22,009 nucleotides of DNA from CAYJAZ01 sp964369165 (lineage in GTDB: Bacteria > Desulfobacterota > Desulfovibrionia > Desulfovibrionales > Desulfovibrionaceae): positions 1 through 22,009 of the forward strand of contig CAYJFE010000044.1 of assembly GCA_964369165.1 (NCBI GenBank). The letters are read 5' to 3'. Shown here in pieces: positions 7,649-15,289 of the stretch. Every line of letters begins with the position of its first letter. Position 1 is the first letter of the stretch. Under the pieces are notes generated by a model that worked only from the letters and a program-made list of their open reading frames with translations, was not told the origin of the DNA and did not search any database. A program made the translations under genes and the position numbers.

Positions 7649-8968
7649 ATGTTAATCGAAAGTCATAGAATGCCTCATAGGCAATTAATGAATTATAAGG
7701 AAAATAATTTGTCAAAAAAAACTAGCACAAGAAAAGAAAAAAGTCTAGTAGAAGAAAAAGACATTAAAAATAAAGACAAAGAGTTGAAAAACTTTCTCGA
7801 ACCTGAGCTTATATCAGACTTTGAGGACGATGATAAATCACAACTTTTTGATTCTACACTCATGCAAAATGATGAAGAATATACAGATTTTGACACAAAT
7901 AACGAAGACGACTTTGAGGATACTTTAGAGGATACGGACGATTTCTCTACAGATCTTTCTACTGATTTGTCTTCTTTGTCTTCTTTTAACTCTGATTTAG
8001 ACGATGATTTAACTATAAATACCTTTGAAGATGAATATCCTTTGCAGGCTCTTCCTAAAAGAAATAAAAACAATCTTCCGCAAGTATCAAAGCCTAGGCT
8101 TCCAAATGTTTTTTCAAAGGATAATCTAAATCTCTATCTATCTGAAATTTCAGCATTTCCAATGCTAAAACCTGAAGAAGAACTTGAATATGCAAGAAGA
8201 GTGCGTGACGAGAATGACCCTGATGCGGCTTTTCGTCTTGTTTCTTCACATTTGCGCTTAGTTGTTCGTATAGCAATGGAATTTCAAAGGCGATGGATGC
8301 AAAATGTGCTTGATTTAATTCAAGAAGGCAATATCGGGCTTTTACGCGCTGTCAATAAATTTGATGCTGATAAAGGAATTAAATTTTCCTATTACGCAAC
8401 TTTTTGGATTAGAGCCTATATTCTAAAATTTATTATGGATAATTGGCGTATGGTCAAAATTGGCACTACTCAAGCGCAAAGAAAACTCTTCTATAATCTT
8501 AATAAAGAAAAACAGAAACTTATAGCACAAGGTTTTGATCCTGACATTGAAATTTTGTCTGATAAATTAGGTGTTTCAAAAGAACATATTATAGAAATGG
8601 AGCAAAGGCTTGAATCGACAGATCTTTCTTTAGATATGCCCGTAGGTGATGAGAACAATGCTTCCACACGCTTAGACTATCTACCAGCTCTTACGCAAGG
8701 AGTTGAAGAAGGTTTTGCCGAAAGCGAAATCAATGAAATTATCCATGCAAAATTAGAAGCTCTTTTACCAAAACTTTCAGACAAAGAAATTTTTATTCTT
8801 GAAAATCGTCTGCTTACTGATAATCCAGTCACTCTTAGAGAAATTGGTGAAAAGTATGAAGTGACTCGTGAAAGAATAAGACAATTAGAGGCAAGGCTTG
8901 TAAATAAAATGAAAAACTACTTATCTGCTGAAATAGAAGACTTTTCAGAAGATTGGATACAACAATAA
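7649..8968 (+). CDS. rpoH: RpoH-like alternative sigma-70 factor with acidic N-terminal extension
   Basis: The C-terminal 285 or so residues are a group 3 sigma-70 factor. Region 2 runs from NLYLSEISAFPML through DLIQEGNIGLLRAV and YYATFWIRAYI (nt about 8120-8440). Next comes the RpoH-box-like TQAQRKLFYNLNKEKQ (about 8465-8512). Region 4 ends in the helix-turn-helix LREIGEKYEVTRERIRQLEAR. RpoH directs RNA polymerase to heat-shock genes. Before the core sits an extension of about 140-150 residues, very rich in Asp, Glu, Ser and Thr (nt about 7790-8040), absent from the 284-residue E. coli protein. Two starts are plausible: ATG 7649 (AAGG 8 nt before) and TTG 7709 (AAGGA 8 nt before), the latter giving a natural-looking MSKKTSTRKEK. 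It is divergent from metH and followed after 7 nt by the TPR gene. Confidence 0.87.
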   Translation: MLIESHRMPHRQLMNYKENNLSKKTSTRKEKSLVEEKDIKNKDKELKNFLEPELISDFEDDDKSQLFDSTLMQNDEEYTDFDTNNEDDFEDTLEDTDDFSTDLSTDLSSLSSFNSDLDDDLTINTFEDEYPLQALPKRNKNNLPQVSKPRLPNVFSKDNLNLYLSEISAFPMLKPEEELEYARRVRDENDPDAAFRLVSSHLRLVVRIAMEFQRRWMQNVLDLIQEGNIGLLRAVNKFDADKGIKFSYYATFWIRAYILKFIMDNWRMVKIGTTQAQRKLFYNLNKEKQKLIAQGFDPDIEILSDKLGVSKEHIIEMEQRLESTDLSLDMPVGDENNASTRLDYLPALTQGVEEGFAESEINEIIHAKLEALLPKLSDKEIFILENRLLTDNPVTLREIGEKYEVTRERIRQLEARLVNKMKNYLSAEIEDFSEDWIQQ

Positions 8969-8975
8969 AAATACT

Positions 8976-10724
8976 ATGAAAAAAAATAATAATTTTACAG
9001 ATAGTTACACTGATACAGCTAAAGAAACTTTTTTTCATACAAAGAATTTTCGAAAGTTTGGAATTGGCTTGACACTTCTTGCTTCGCTCTATGGTTGTGC
9101 GCCACAAAATTCAGTGCAAAATACTCCTGTCGCACAACTCAGCTATGCTTATCTTGCTTTAGAAGAGGCTATGAAAAATGATGATATCCAAACAATTGAT
9201 GAATCAAGCAAAACATTTTTAGCACAAGACCCCACTGCTTCGCCACTTATTGAAATTGCTACTTATTATATGAGTAATGAAGATTTTGAAAAAGCTAAAG
9301 AACTTCTGAGACAAATGGTTGAAATTTCACCACAAGATTTTCATCTTCATCTTTTATTAGCTGAATGCTATGTAAATATGAGTAAGACAGAATCTGCTGT
9401 AACCCTTTTAGAAGCCTACTTAGAGGCAAATCCACAAAATGCGAATGCGCATTTAGAATTTGCTATCTTCTTAATCAATGTGAAGCTTTTTGAAAAAGCA
9501 AATGCTTTGTTTGACTCTTTTACCACAGAACAGATCACGCCTATCTCTTTATATTATCACGCTAAATCACTCTATGCAAGCAAGGATTTAGATGGTGCAA
9601 GAGAAAAATTACTCTATGCAATTACTTTGCAAGACGATTTTATTGAAGCACTTTTTGAGTTGGCTTTATTAGAAGAAGAACTTGGAAACAATACTGAAGC
9701 TATTAAATATTTTGAAGAAATTTTGCAATACGATCCAAGTAATCTTGATATAGTCACACAATTAGTTTTGATGCACATTCTTAATCAAGACTATGCAAAA
9801 GCATTAAAGCTTGCGAATGAGATTACAGATTCTAGCACAATTTTATTACAGATTATGCCTTTGTTGATGGAGCAGGGGCAGTATAATCAAGCAAGAAAAG
9901 TTATTGAAATGCTTGAAAATGATGATGAATATTACGAAGAAATTTTATTTTATAAAGCAGCCGTTGAATACGAAAGCGAAAGAGATATAGCAAAAGCCTT
10001 GAAATATCTCTATCAAATACCAGTGACAAGCGAGCATTATTATAGAGCTTTGCGCCTTATTATTGAATTTGAAATTGCCGAAGAAATGTATGTTGAAGCT
10101 TTATTTCATGTTGAAAAAGGCCTTGAGGTAAATCCTAACGATATAGACCTTTTCATTTTGAAAATTCAACTTTATTACGCCATGGAAGAAGACAGTCAAG
10201 CATTTGAATTTGCAGAAGATCATGCTAAAAAATCCTTTGCAAAACATCAACTTTCTCTTTACGATGCTGAAGTGCTTTACCATTATGCAGGGCTCTTAAT
10301 TATTGCAGAACGTGGGGAAGAAGCAATTGAATATATTGAGAAAGTTCTTAAATTTGTCCCTGATCATTACGAAGCAATGAATTCCTTAGCCTATTATTAT
10401 GCTGTGCAAAATAAAAATATTGACGAAGCCTATACTATTATCCAAGAAGTTATTGAAAATAATCCTGAAATTCCGCATTTTATAGATACTCTAGCTTGGA
10501 TTCAATATCGTATGGGTGAATACGAAGAAGCGTATGAAAATATTAATAAAGCTATAAATTTTATGCATAGCGAACAAATTGATCCTACAATTTTAGCACA
10601 TTTTGGTTTTATTGCGATAGAATTAGGCTATAAGGATAAGGCAAAAGAAGCATTTATAAAAGCCTTAGAAGGTGAACCTGAAGAAATTGACAAGGTGAGA
10701 AAAGCTCTTCAAGATTTAGAGTAG
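8976..10724 (+). CDS. TPR-repeat lipoprotein
   Basis: The 582-aa protein begins with a long basic N-region, a hydrophobic stretch (about 28-40) and a lipobox-like LYGC, giving lipidation at Cys41. The N-region is unusually long, so the true start could lie further in, but no better start with a ribosome site is visible. From about residue 50 to the end it consists of repeated tetratricopeptide-like helical pairs, with recurring A-E-x-x-L-E-x-x-L and NPxxxxA phases such as LEANPQNANAHLEFA and EILQYDPSNLD. TPR lipoproteins usually scaffold envelope assembly or export complexes at the outer membrane. The partner cannot be read here. It lies 7 nt after the sigma gene and 27 nt before the LolB-like lipoprotein, so all are probably cotranscribed. 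Confidence 0.83.
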   Translation: MKKNNNFTDSYTDTAKETFFHTKNFRKFGIGLTLLASLYGCAPQNSVQNTPVAQLSYAYLALEEAMKNDDIQTIDESSKTFLAQDPTASPLIEIATYYMSNEDFEKAKELLRQMVEISPQDFHLHLLLAECYVNMSKTESAVTLLEAYLEANPQNANAHLEFAIFLINVKLFEKANALFDSFTTEQITPISLYYHAKSLYASKDLDGAREKLLYAITLQDDFIEALFELALLEEELGNNTEAIKYFEEILQYDPSNLDIVTQLVLMHILNQDYAKALKLANEITDSSTILLQIMPLLMEQGQYNQARKVIEMLENDDEYYEEILFYKAAVEYESERDIAKALKYLYQIPVTSEHYYRALRLIIEFEIAEEMYVEALFHVEKGLEVNPNDIDLFILKIQLYYAMEEDSQAFEFAEDHAKKSFAKHQLSLYDAEVLYHYAGLLIIAERGEEAIEYIEKVLKFVPDHYEAMNSLAYYYAVQNKNIDEAYTIIQEVIENNPEIPHFIDTLAWIQYRMGEYEEAYENINKAINFMHSEQIDPTILAHFGFIAIELGYKDKAKEAFIKALEGEPEEIDKVRKALQDLE

Positions 10725-10751
10725 AATTGTCGGTATATACTGGAGATAATA

Positions 10752-11555
10752 ATGAAAAATTTAAAATATATAGCTTTAGTTTTCCTACTATTTTTATCAG
10801 CTTGTACAGCAAAAGTGCCACAACCAACTGAAACTGCTCCCTTTGCCATTGAAGCTACACAAGTGAATGAGGAAGAACTAGCAAGAGAGCGTTTTGACGC
10901 AATGATAAACGAAAGCGTCAAAGCTTATCCCTTTATTATGCAAGGATCAGTAAGACTGGGCGAAGAAGGCAAAACGTATAGAGCCTCCTACCTTATGTGG
11001 GGCAATGAAAGCTTTCCTTATAGACTTGAACTTAGCATAGCATCTTCACCGCTTTTTCAAGCTTATGAAGATTCAAAAGGTGTTCTTTTATACATTCCAA
11101 GAGATAATGTTGTTCACTATTACAACAGCTTACAAAGAGCATTTGAAGCATTTCAAATTGCTTTTCCTTTCAATGCAGAAGATATAGTTGCCCTTACTCA
11201 AGGAAATTTTGCACACGGATTTAAAGATATAGACTATGTATCAAGCGTTTACAATGCTAAAGAAAATCGTGTTTCTTATACTATTCCTTTTAGTCAAAAA
11301 TCTTCAAATCTTTTCTATGGAACTTGGGTTTTAGATAAATTTGCACGTCCATTATCTTGGGCGCAAAAAGATTGGTTTTTAGAATTTGAATACGATGAAG
11401 AAAATTCTATGGATAGATCACCCTCTAAAATTTCTGGAATTAACCTTTCCAATCAGATATTTACACTCTTTATTAAAGAATTATCCAAGACGGACTCTTA
11501 CAGCTTGGAAAAAATGCAACTAGACTTGCCAAAAGATGTAAAAGCATTATATTAA
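10752..11555 (+). CDS. LolB-like/DUF4292-like outer-membrane lipoprotein
   Basis: The 267-aa protein starts with a classic lipoprotein signal (MKNLKYIALVFLLFLSAC), lipidated at Cys18. The mature part has the rhythm of the LolB/LolA convex beta-fold: an early strand with GSVRLGEEGKTYRASYLMWG, then LELSIASSPLFQAYEDSKGVLLYIPRDN, and later GTWVLDKFARPLSWAQKDW. LolB-type proteins accept lipoproteins at the outer membrane. DUF4292 proteins share this fold without proven function. The identity is an inference from pattern and size. GGAG sits 6 nt before the ATG. Its place directly after a TPR lipoprotein gene suggests a shared envelope task. Confidence 0.75.
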   Translation: MKNLKYIALVFLLFLSACTAKVPQPTETAPFAIEATQVNEEELARERFDAMINESVKAYPFIMQGSVRLGEEGKTYRASYLMWGNESFPYRLELSIASSPLFQAYEDSKGVLLYIPRDNVVHYYNSLQRAFEAFQIAFPFNAEDIVALTQGNFAHGFKDIDYVSSVYNAKENRVSYTIPFSQKSSNLFYGTWVLDKFARPLSWAQKDWFLEFEYDEENSMDRSPSKISGINLSNQIFTLFIKELSKTDSYSLEKMQLDLPKDVKALY

Positions 11556-11582
11556 GTTTTATACAAAGAAATGGAGTAGACT

Positions 11583-11828
11583 ATGTGTTTAGCAGTACCT
11601 GTTCAAGTGACTAAAATTATTGATGAAAAAAACGTTGAAGTACAATTAGCTGAAGATTCATTTGCAAAAGTCGGCACAGCTTTATTAGTTGAAGACGTAA
11701 AAGTTGGCGATTATATAATAACGCACGCTGGTTTTGCACTTCGCGTTTTAGATCTACACGAAGCCGAAGAAACCTTAAAACTTTTTGCTCAAATGGCAGA
11801 AATCCCTAAATCAGAAGCCTATTACTAG
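11583..11828 (+). CDS. hypC: [NiFe]-hydrogenase maturation chaperone HypC/HupF
   Basis: The 81-aa protein starts MCLAVP. Cys2, exposed after Met removal, is the essential ligand that carries the Fe(CN)2CO unit with HypD and delivers it to the hydrogenase large-subunit precursor. The second conserved feature, HAGFALRVLD with His48, is also present, and the length is typical (about 75-95). GGAG lies 6 nt upstream of the ATG. It is last in the rpoH-TPR-lipoprotein group, 27 nt after the LolB-like gene, with no other hyp or hydrogenase genes in the window. It therefore works with HypA/B/D/E/F encoded elsewhere. Confidence 0.95.
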   Translation: MCLAVPVQVTKIIDEKNVEVQLAEDSFAKVGTALLVEDVKVGDYIITHAGFALRVLDLHEAEETLKLFAQMAEIPKSEAYY

Positions 11829-11852
11829 AATTTGATTTTTACAAGGAAAACA

Positions 11853-13154
11853 TTACTGTAAAGATTCTGCATAGATTTCCACAACGTGTTTGACCTCAAC
11901 CTGATCATTATTTTGTGAAAGCACATCTTCAAGTTGCATCATACAAGCTGGGCAGCCTGTTGTGACAATTTTTGCGCCTGAATCAAGAATATTCTCTCTT
12001 TTCCTTTGGCCTATTTGATAGGATAAATCATAGTGAAAAAGGGTGAAAGAGCCGCCGCAGCCACAGCATCTGTCTGCTTCATTCATTTCAGTTAATTCGT
12101 ATTTTTGATTTAATGCAAGTAAATCTCTTGGCTCTTGTGTAATATTTAAAGATTTTTTCAAGTGGCAAGAGTCATGATAAGTGATTTGTACTTTATCTTG
12201 ACTATCATTCTCTTTATATACTGTATCAATTTTAAGAACATTAATAAGAAAATCACTAATATCCAAGGTTTTTTTCGCTATTTCTTCAGCTTCTTTCTTT
12301 GTCTTTTCTCCTAACCGCTCTGTATAATGCGGCCAAAGTTCTTTGATAGTGGATGTGCAAGACCCACAAGCCGTCACAAGATAGTCAAAGTCATACTGCC
12401 TTAGAATTTCAAGATTTATTCTTGTTTGTTCAAGCATACCTTTAATATCACCAGAAGCTATAGCGGGAATACCGCAACAAGCCATATTTTTCGCAAGTAT
12501 TACACCAACATCATGATGCTTTAAAATTTTCAAACTTGCTTTTGAAACATTGATATAAAATTTATCGCCAAGACAGCCAGGATAAAATAATACTTTTGCT
12601 TTATTTGATGAAGAAGTCGTATTGATTTCGCCTAGTTCCGTCAAGAGAGTAGTTTTTGGAAGTTTACGAAAATGTCTAGAACCTATAACTTTTTTGAGTA
12701 ATGGCGCGCAAGCAGTATTTTGTAGATTTTTATTGTTTTTTAAGGCTAAGAATTGAAATTTTGATCCAAAATCTACCATAAAGGAAAATAATTTTGGATG
12801 TGTCAACAAGCCTTGAAATACAAGTTTTTTAATTGGATTAAGCCCATTATAAGCAGTCACAATTTCTTTTGCTTCGAGGAATATATCCATAATAGGTACG
12901 CCAGAAGGGCAATTTGCCTTGCAAGAGCCACATAATAGACATCTGCCTAATTTTTCCGCTACAGCTTTTGGATCTTCAATTATTTTATGTGATAAATTAT
13001 CTACTAAAGCTAATTTGCCGCGTGCCACATCGGCTTCCATTGTTGTCACACCATACACAGGGCACACAGCTTGGCACATTCCGCACTTCATGCAAGTGAC
13101 TAATCTTTCTTCAAGACTAGATAATTGCTCTGCTAATATATTCAAATCTTTCAT
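11853..13154 (-). CDS. CCG-domain iron-sulfur subunit of a lactate/glycolate-type dehydrogenase (GlcF-like)
   Basis: The 433-aa protein carries two ferredoxin-type 4Fe-4S motifs, CMKCGMCQAVCP (Cys21/24/27/31) and CLLCGSCKANCP (Cys72/75/78/82). Two cysteine-rich CCG domains follow: the first with MACCG and ACGSC, the second with DRCCGCGG and GCPAC. This is the layout of GlcF and of iron-sulfur subunits of D-lactate dehydrogenases and heterodisulfide-reductase-like enzymes. It should pass electrons from the flavin subunit to a membrane carrier. It starts 21 nt after the glcD-like stop and is cotranscribed with it. No clear terminator lies in the 24 nt separating it from the convergent hypC. The choice between lactate and glycolate cannot be made from sequence. 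Lactate is more likely in a sulfate-reducer setting. Confidence 0.88.
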   Translation of the reverse strand: MKDLNILAEQLSSLEERLVTCMKCGMCQAVCPVYGVTTMEADVARGKLALVDNLSHKIIEDPKAVAEKLGRCLLCGSCKANCPSGVPIMDIFLEAKEIVTAYNGLNPIKKLVFQGLLTHPKLFSFMVDFGSKFQFLALKNNKNLQNTACAPLLKKVIGSRHFRKLPKTTLLTELGEINTTSSSNKAKVLFYPGCLGDKFYINVSKASLKILKHHDVGVILAKNMACCGIPAIASGDIKGMLEQTRINLEILRQYDFDYLVTACGSCTSTIKELWPHYTERLGEKTKKEAEEIAKKTLDISDFLINVLKIDTVYKENDSQDKVQITYHDSCHLKKSLNITQEPRDLLALNQKYELTEMNEADRCCGCGGSFTLFHYDLSYQIGQRKRENILDSGAKIVTTGCPACMMQLEDVLSQNNDQVEVKHVVEIYAESLQ

Positions 13155-13175
13155 ACTATACTCTGATTTTACAAT

Positions 13176-14561
13176 TTATAGCGAAACTATTTTTGTATAA
13201 TTTAATAAGCCCTTAGGGTCAAAAGTTTTTCTCAATTGTTTTGAAAATTCTAAGGTAGCCTTTGAAGTTTCTTTTTCAAGATATTTTGACTTTGCTGTGC
13301 CTATACCGTGCTCGCCAGAAAGAGTGCCACCAAGTTTCAGGGCAGCATCAAAAATATCATCGATTGCAGCTTCAACCCTCTTCATTTCTTCATGATCTCT
13401 TCTATCGCAAAGAATAGTAGGGTGAAGGTTGCCATCGCCTGCATGGCCAAAAGTGCCTATGTCTAAACTATATTTTTTCTGAATACTATCTAATGCCTGC
13501 ATCATAGCAGGAATTTTTGAGCGTGGAACAGTAGCATCTTCTAAAATTGTTGTTGGTCTTGCTCTTGCTAAAACAGGCAGAGCCATGCGCCTTGCTTCCC
13601 ATAATTTAGTTTTTTCTGCTTCGTCTTTTGCAATCACAATTTCTTTTGCATTACATTTTTTTAATACATTTTGAATGATTACAGCTTCATCTTCAATTTG
13701 AGCAGGATGACCATCGACTTCAATAAGTAAGATTGCGCCAGCCTCTCTAGGAAGACCAGCCTTTGTATAATCATCGACACGGACAATAGTATTATTGTCT
13801 AAAAACTCCAAGGTACATGGTACAATATGTGAGGCAATTATGCCCGCAACAGCTTCTGCAGCTTCTTGCATTGAGTCAAACACGGCCATAAGTGCTTTAC
13901 TTGCTTGGGGAGGTGGCAAAAGTTTTAAAATAGCTTTAGAAATCACACCTAATGTGCCCTCTGACTGCACCATAAGTCCAGAAAGATTGTAACCAGTGAC
14001 GCATTTTACTGTGCGCGCACCAGAAATTATGGTTTCGCCCTTTGAATCAAAAAATTCAAGACCCATCAAATAATCTTTTGTGACACCGTATTTAAGCCCA
14101 CGCAAACCACCTGCATTTTCCGCAATATTTCCGCCAATAGTTGAAACAGCTTGAGAGCCAGGATCAGGAGGATAGAAGAGTTTATGTTTAGCAACTTCAC
14201 TTGCAAAAAGAGATGTGATGACACCAGGCTCAACAACAGCATATAAATCTTCAGAATTTATTTCTAAAATTTTATTTAAGGCAGTAGTAAGAATAACAGC
14301 ACTTTTTGTACTATCAGGAATAGTCCCGCCTGATAAATTTGTTCCTGCACCTCTAACAGTCATCGGAATATCATTTTCATACAAGAGCTTAATAGTTTTT
14401 GATAATTCTTCTGTGCTTGTTGGCCTAAGAACAATTGCAGGAATAACAGGATTCAAAACTGCGCTGTCATAGGCATAGCATTGTCTATCTACTTCTTGTG
14501 CAAAGACATTCTCTTTTGATAAAATTCTTTCAAATTCATTGATAAGTGACTGTTTTAACAT
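13176..14561 (-). CDS. FAD-linked 2-hydroxyacid dehydrogenase (GlcD / D-lactate dehydrogenase type)
   Basis: The 461-aa FAD-binding oxidoreductase is of the vanillyl-alcohol oxidase/PCMH class. FAD-contacting segments are RGAGTNLSGG (70-79), PPDPGS (131-136) and GGNIAENAGGLRGLKYG (143-159). The C-terminal FAD-oxidase domain has GHAGDGNLHP (near 372) and SGEHGIG (near 415), typical of GlcD and D-lactate dehydrogenases. It oxidises a 2-hydroxy acid to the 2-oxo acid and hands electrons to the iron-sulfur partner encoded directly downstream. GAGG lies just before the ATG, with tight spacing. A near-consensus promoter lies 41 nt upstream, suggesting high expression, as expected for a main catabolic enzyme. 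The length is normal and nothing appears missing. Confidence 0.92.
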   Translation of the reverse strand: MLKQSLINEFERILSKENVFAQEVDRQCYAYDSAVLNPVIPAIVLRPTSTEELSKTIKLLYENDIPMTVRGAGTNLSGGTIPDSTKSAVILTTALNKILEINSEDLYAVVEPGVITSLFASEVAKHKLFYPPDPGSQAVSTIGGNIAENAGGLRGLKYGVTKDYLMGLEFFDSKGETIISGARTVKCVTGYNLSGLMVQSEGTLGVISKAILKLLPPPQASKALMAVFDSMQEAAEAVAGIIASHIVPCTLEFLDNNTIVRVDDYTKAGLPREAGAILLIEVDGHPAQIEDEAVIIQNVLKKCNAKEIVIAKDEAEKTKLWEARRMALPVLARARPTTILEDATVPRSKIPAMMQALDSIQKKYSLDIGTFGHAGDGNLHPTILCDRRDHEEMKRVEAAIDDIFDAALKLGGTLSGEHGIGTAKSKYLEKETSKATLEFSKQLRKTFDPKGLLNYTKIVSL

Positions 14562-14601
14562 AAATCCTCACTAAAATAAACATCTGAATAAAATATAAAT
14601 A

Positions 14602-14630
14602 ATTGTATCCTTTTGAACAAAAAATGTCAA
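14602..14630 (-). promoter_or_regulatory. Sigma-70 type promoter of the glcD-glcF unit
   Basis: On the minus strand, TTGACA (14630-14625), a 17-nt spacer and TACAAT (14607-14602) form a near-perfect promoter. The start of transcription would fall near 14595, about 34 nt before the glcD ATG. Confidence 0.85.
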
Positions 14631-14784
14631 AGTCAAAAAAAGCTATCTACTAAATTGTAGAAATATTTTTTTATGAAAATTAATGTAATGAAAAGTTAAC
14701 ACTTGCGAAATATTTCAAATTGTGCTAAATGAAAAAACGTAATGAGTATATTTTATAAAATCTTTTTATATTAATGGAGTTTTC

Positions 14785-15195
14785 ATGCGTTATCTTAAAG
14801 TGTTGTTTACAGTGATTATTTTTTATGTAGTTATGCTTTTCTTTGTACAAAATCAAGCCTCTTTTGATGAGCCGGTTGCTCTCACGCTTGATTTGCTCTT
14901 CATGCCACCTATGCAATCAATTCCTTTACCAGTCTATGCAATTATGCTTATGTGCTTCACATTAGGCGGACTACTTGTGCTTTCAATGCTCATTTGGGAT
15001 AGATTGACTATTTCAGCTCGTTGCACTTCAGCACGTTCAAAAAGTTCTAGTTTAGAAAAGAAATTGCAAAAATCAGAAGTTGCTTTAAAACATACTAATG
15101 ATTCAGCACAAAAGAAAGAACAAGCTCTTACTGAAGAAATTGAAAAACTCAAACACGAATTGGAAGAGTTAAAAAATTCATCAGTAATTAACTAA
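14785..15195 (+). CDS. LapA-domain (DUF1049) inner-membrane protein with coiled-coil tail
   Basis: The 136-aa protein has two membrane helices (about 5-21 and 49-70), with the VQNQ turn after helix 1 that marks LapA-type proteins. A highly charged heptad-like tail (about 85-130, rich in Lys, Glu and Leu) should form a cytoplasmic coiled coil. LapA/YciS proteins are linked to lipopolysaccharide assembly and its regulation, in E. coli together with the TPR protein LapB. GGAG lies 5 nt before the ATG. I see no clear promoter in the 154 nt between this gene and the divergent glcD promoter. A hairpin separates it from mutS, so it may be transcribed alone. The function is inferred from the family only. 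Confidence 0.75.
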   Translation: MRYLKVLFTVIIFYVVMLFFVQNQASFDEPVALTLDLLFMPPMQSIPLPVYAIMLMCFTLGGLLVLSMLIWDRLTISARCTSARSKSSSLEKKLQKSEVALKHTNDSAQKKEQALTEEIEKLKHELEELKNSSVIN

Positions 15196-15218
15196 TTACA
15201 CATTTCAAATCTAAACAT

Positions 15219-15263
15219 AAAAACCGAACGATGATGGACTAAATCTATCTTGTTTGGTTTTTT
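15219..15263 (+). terminator. Probable terminator or attenuator hairpin between lapA-like gene and mutS
   Basis: An 11-bp stem with one G-U pair (15219-15229 with 15252-15262) ends in a T run to 15263. Its apex can pair further: GATGGA (15233-15238) with TCTATC (15244-15249). It would end lapA transcripts or attenuate read-through into mutS. Only 26 nt remain before the mutS ATG and no promoter is obvious there. Confidence 0.6.
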
Positions 15264-15289
15264 ATGTACTTGAATAAAAAGAGCGATAT

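Noticed and set aside
7560..7708. Cobalamin or SAM riboswitch upstream of metH
   Set aside because: The gap is short and A/T-rich, and I find none of the conserved core elements of either class.
7560..7715. Upstream extension of the metH reading frame by 52 residues
   Set aside because: The extra residues are Phe/Tyr-rich and unlike any MetH N-terminus, they overlap the sigma gene, and the ATG at 7559 has a good GGAG site.
7693..8073. 126-residue serine/lysine-rich frame opposite the sigma leader
   Set aside because: It is the complement of the acidic Asp/Ser/Thr codons of the leader; low complexity creates the open frame.
11829..11862. Terminator between hypC and the glcF-like gene
   Set aside because: Only a 6-nt inverted repeat (TTTACA / TGTAAA), with no G+C core and no T run.
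14640..14784. Promoter of the lapA-like gene
   Set aside because: Several A/T-rich -10-like boxes exist (for example TATATT at 14747-14752) but none has a convincing -35 at proper distance.
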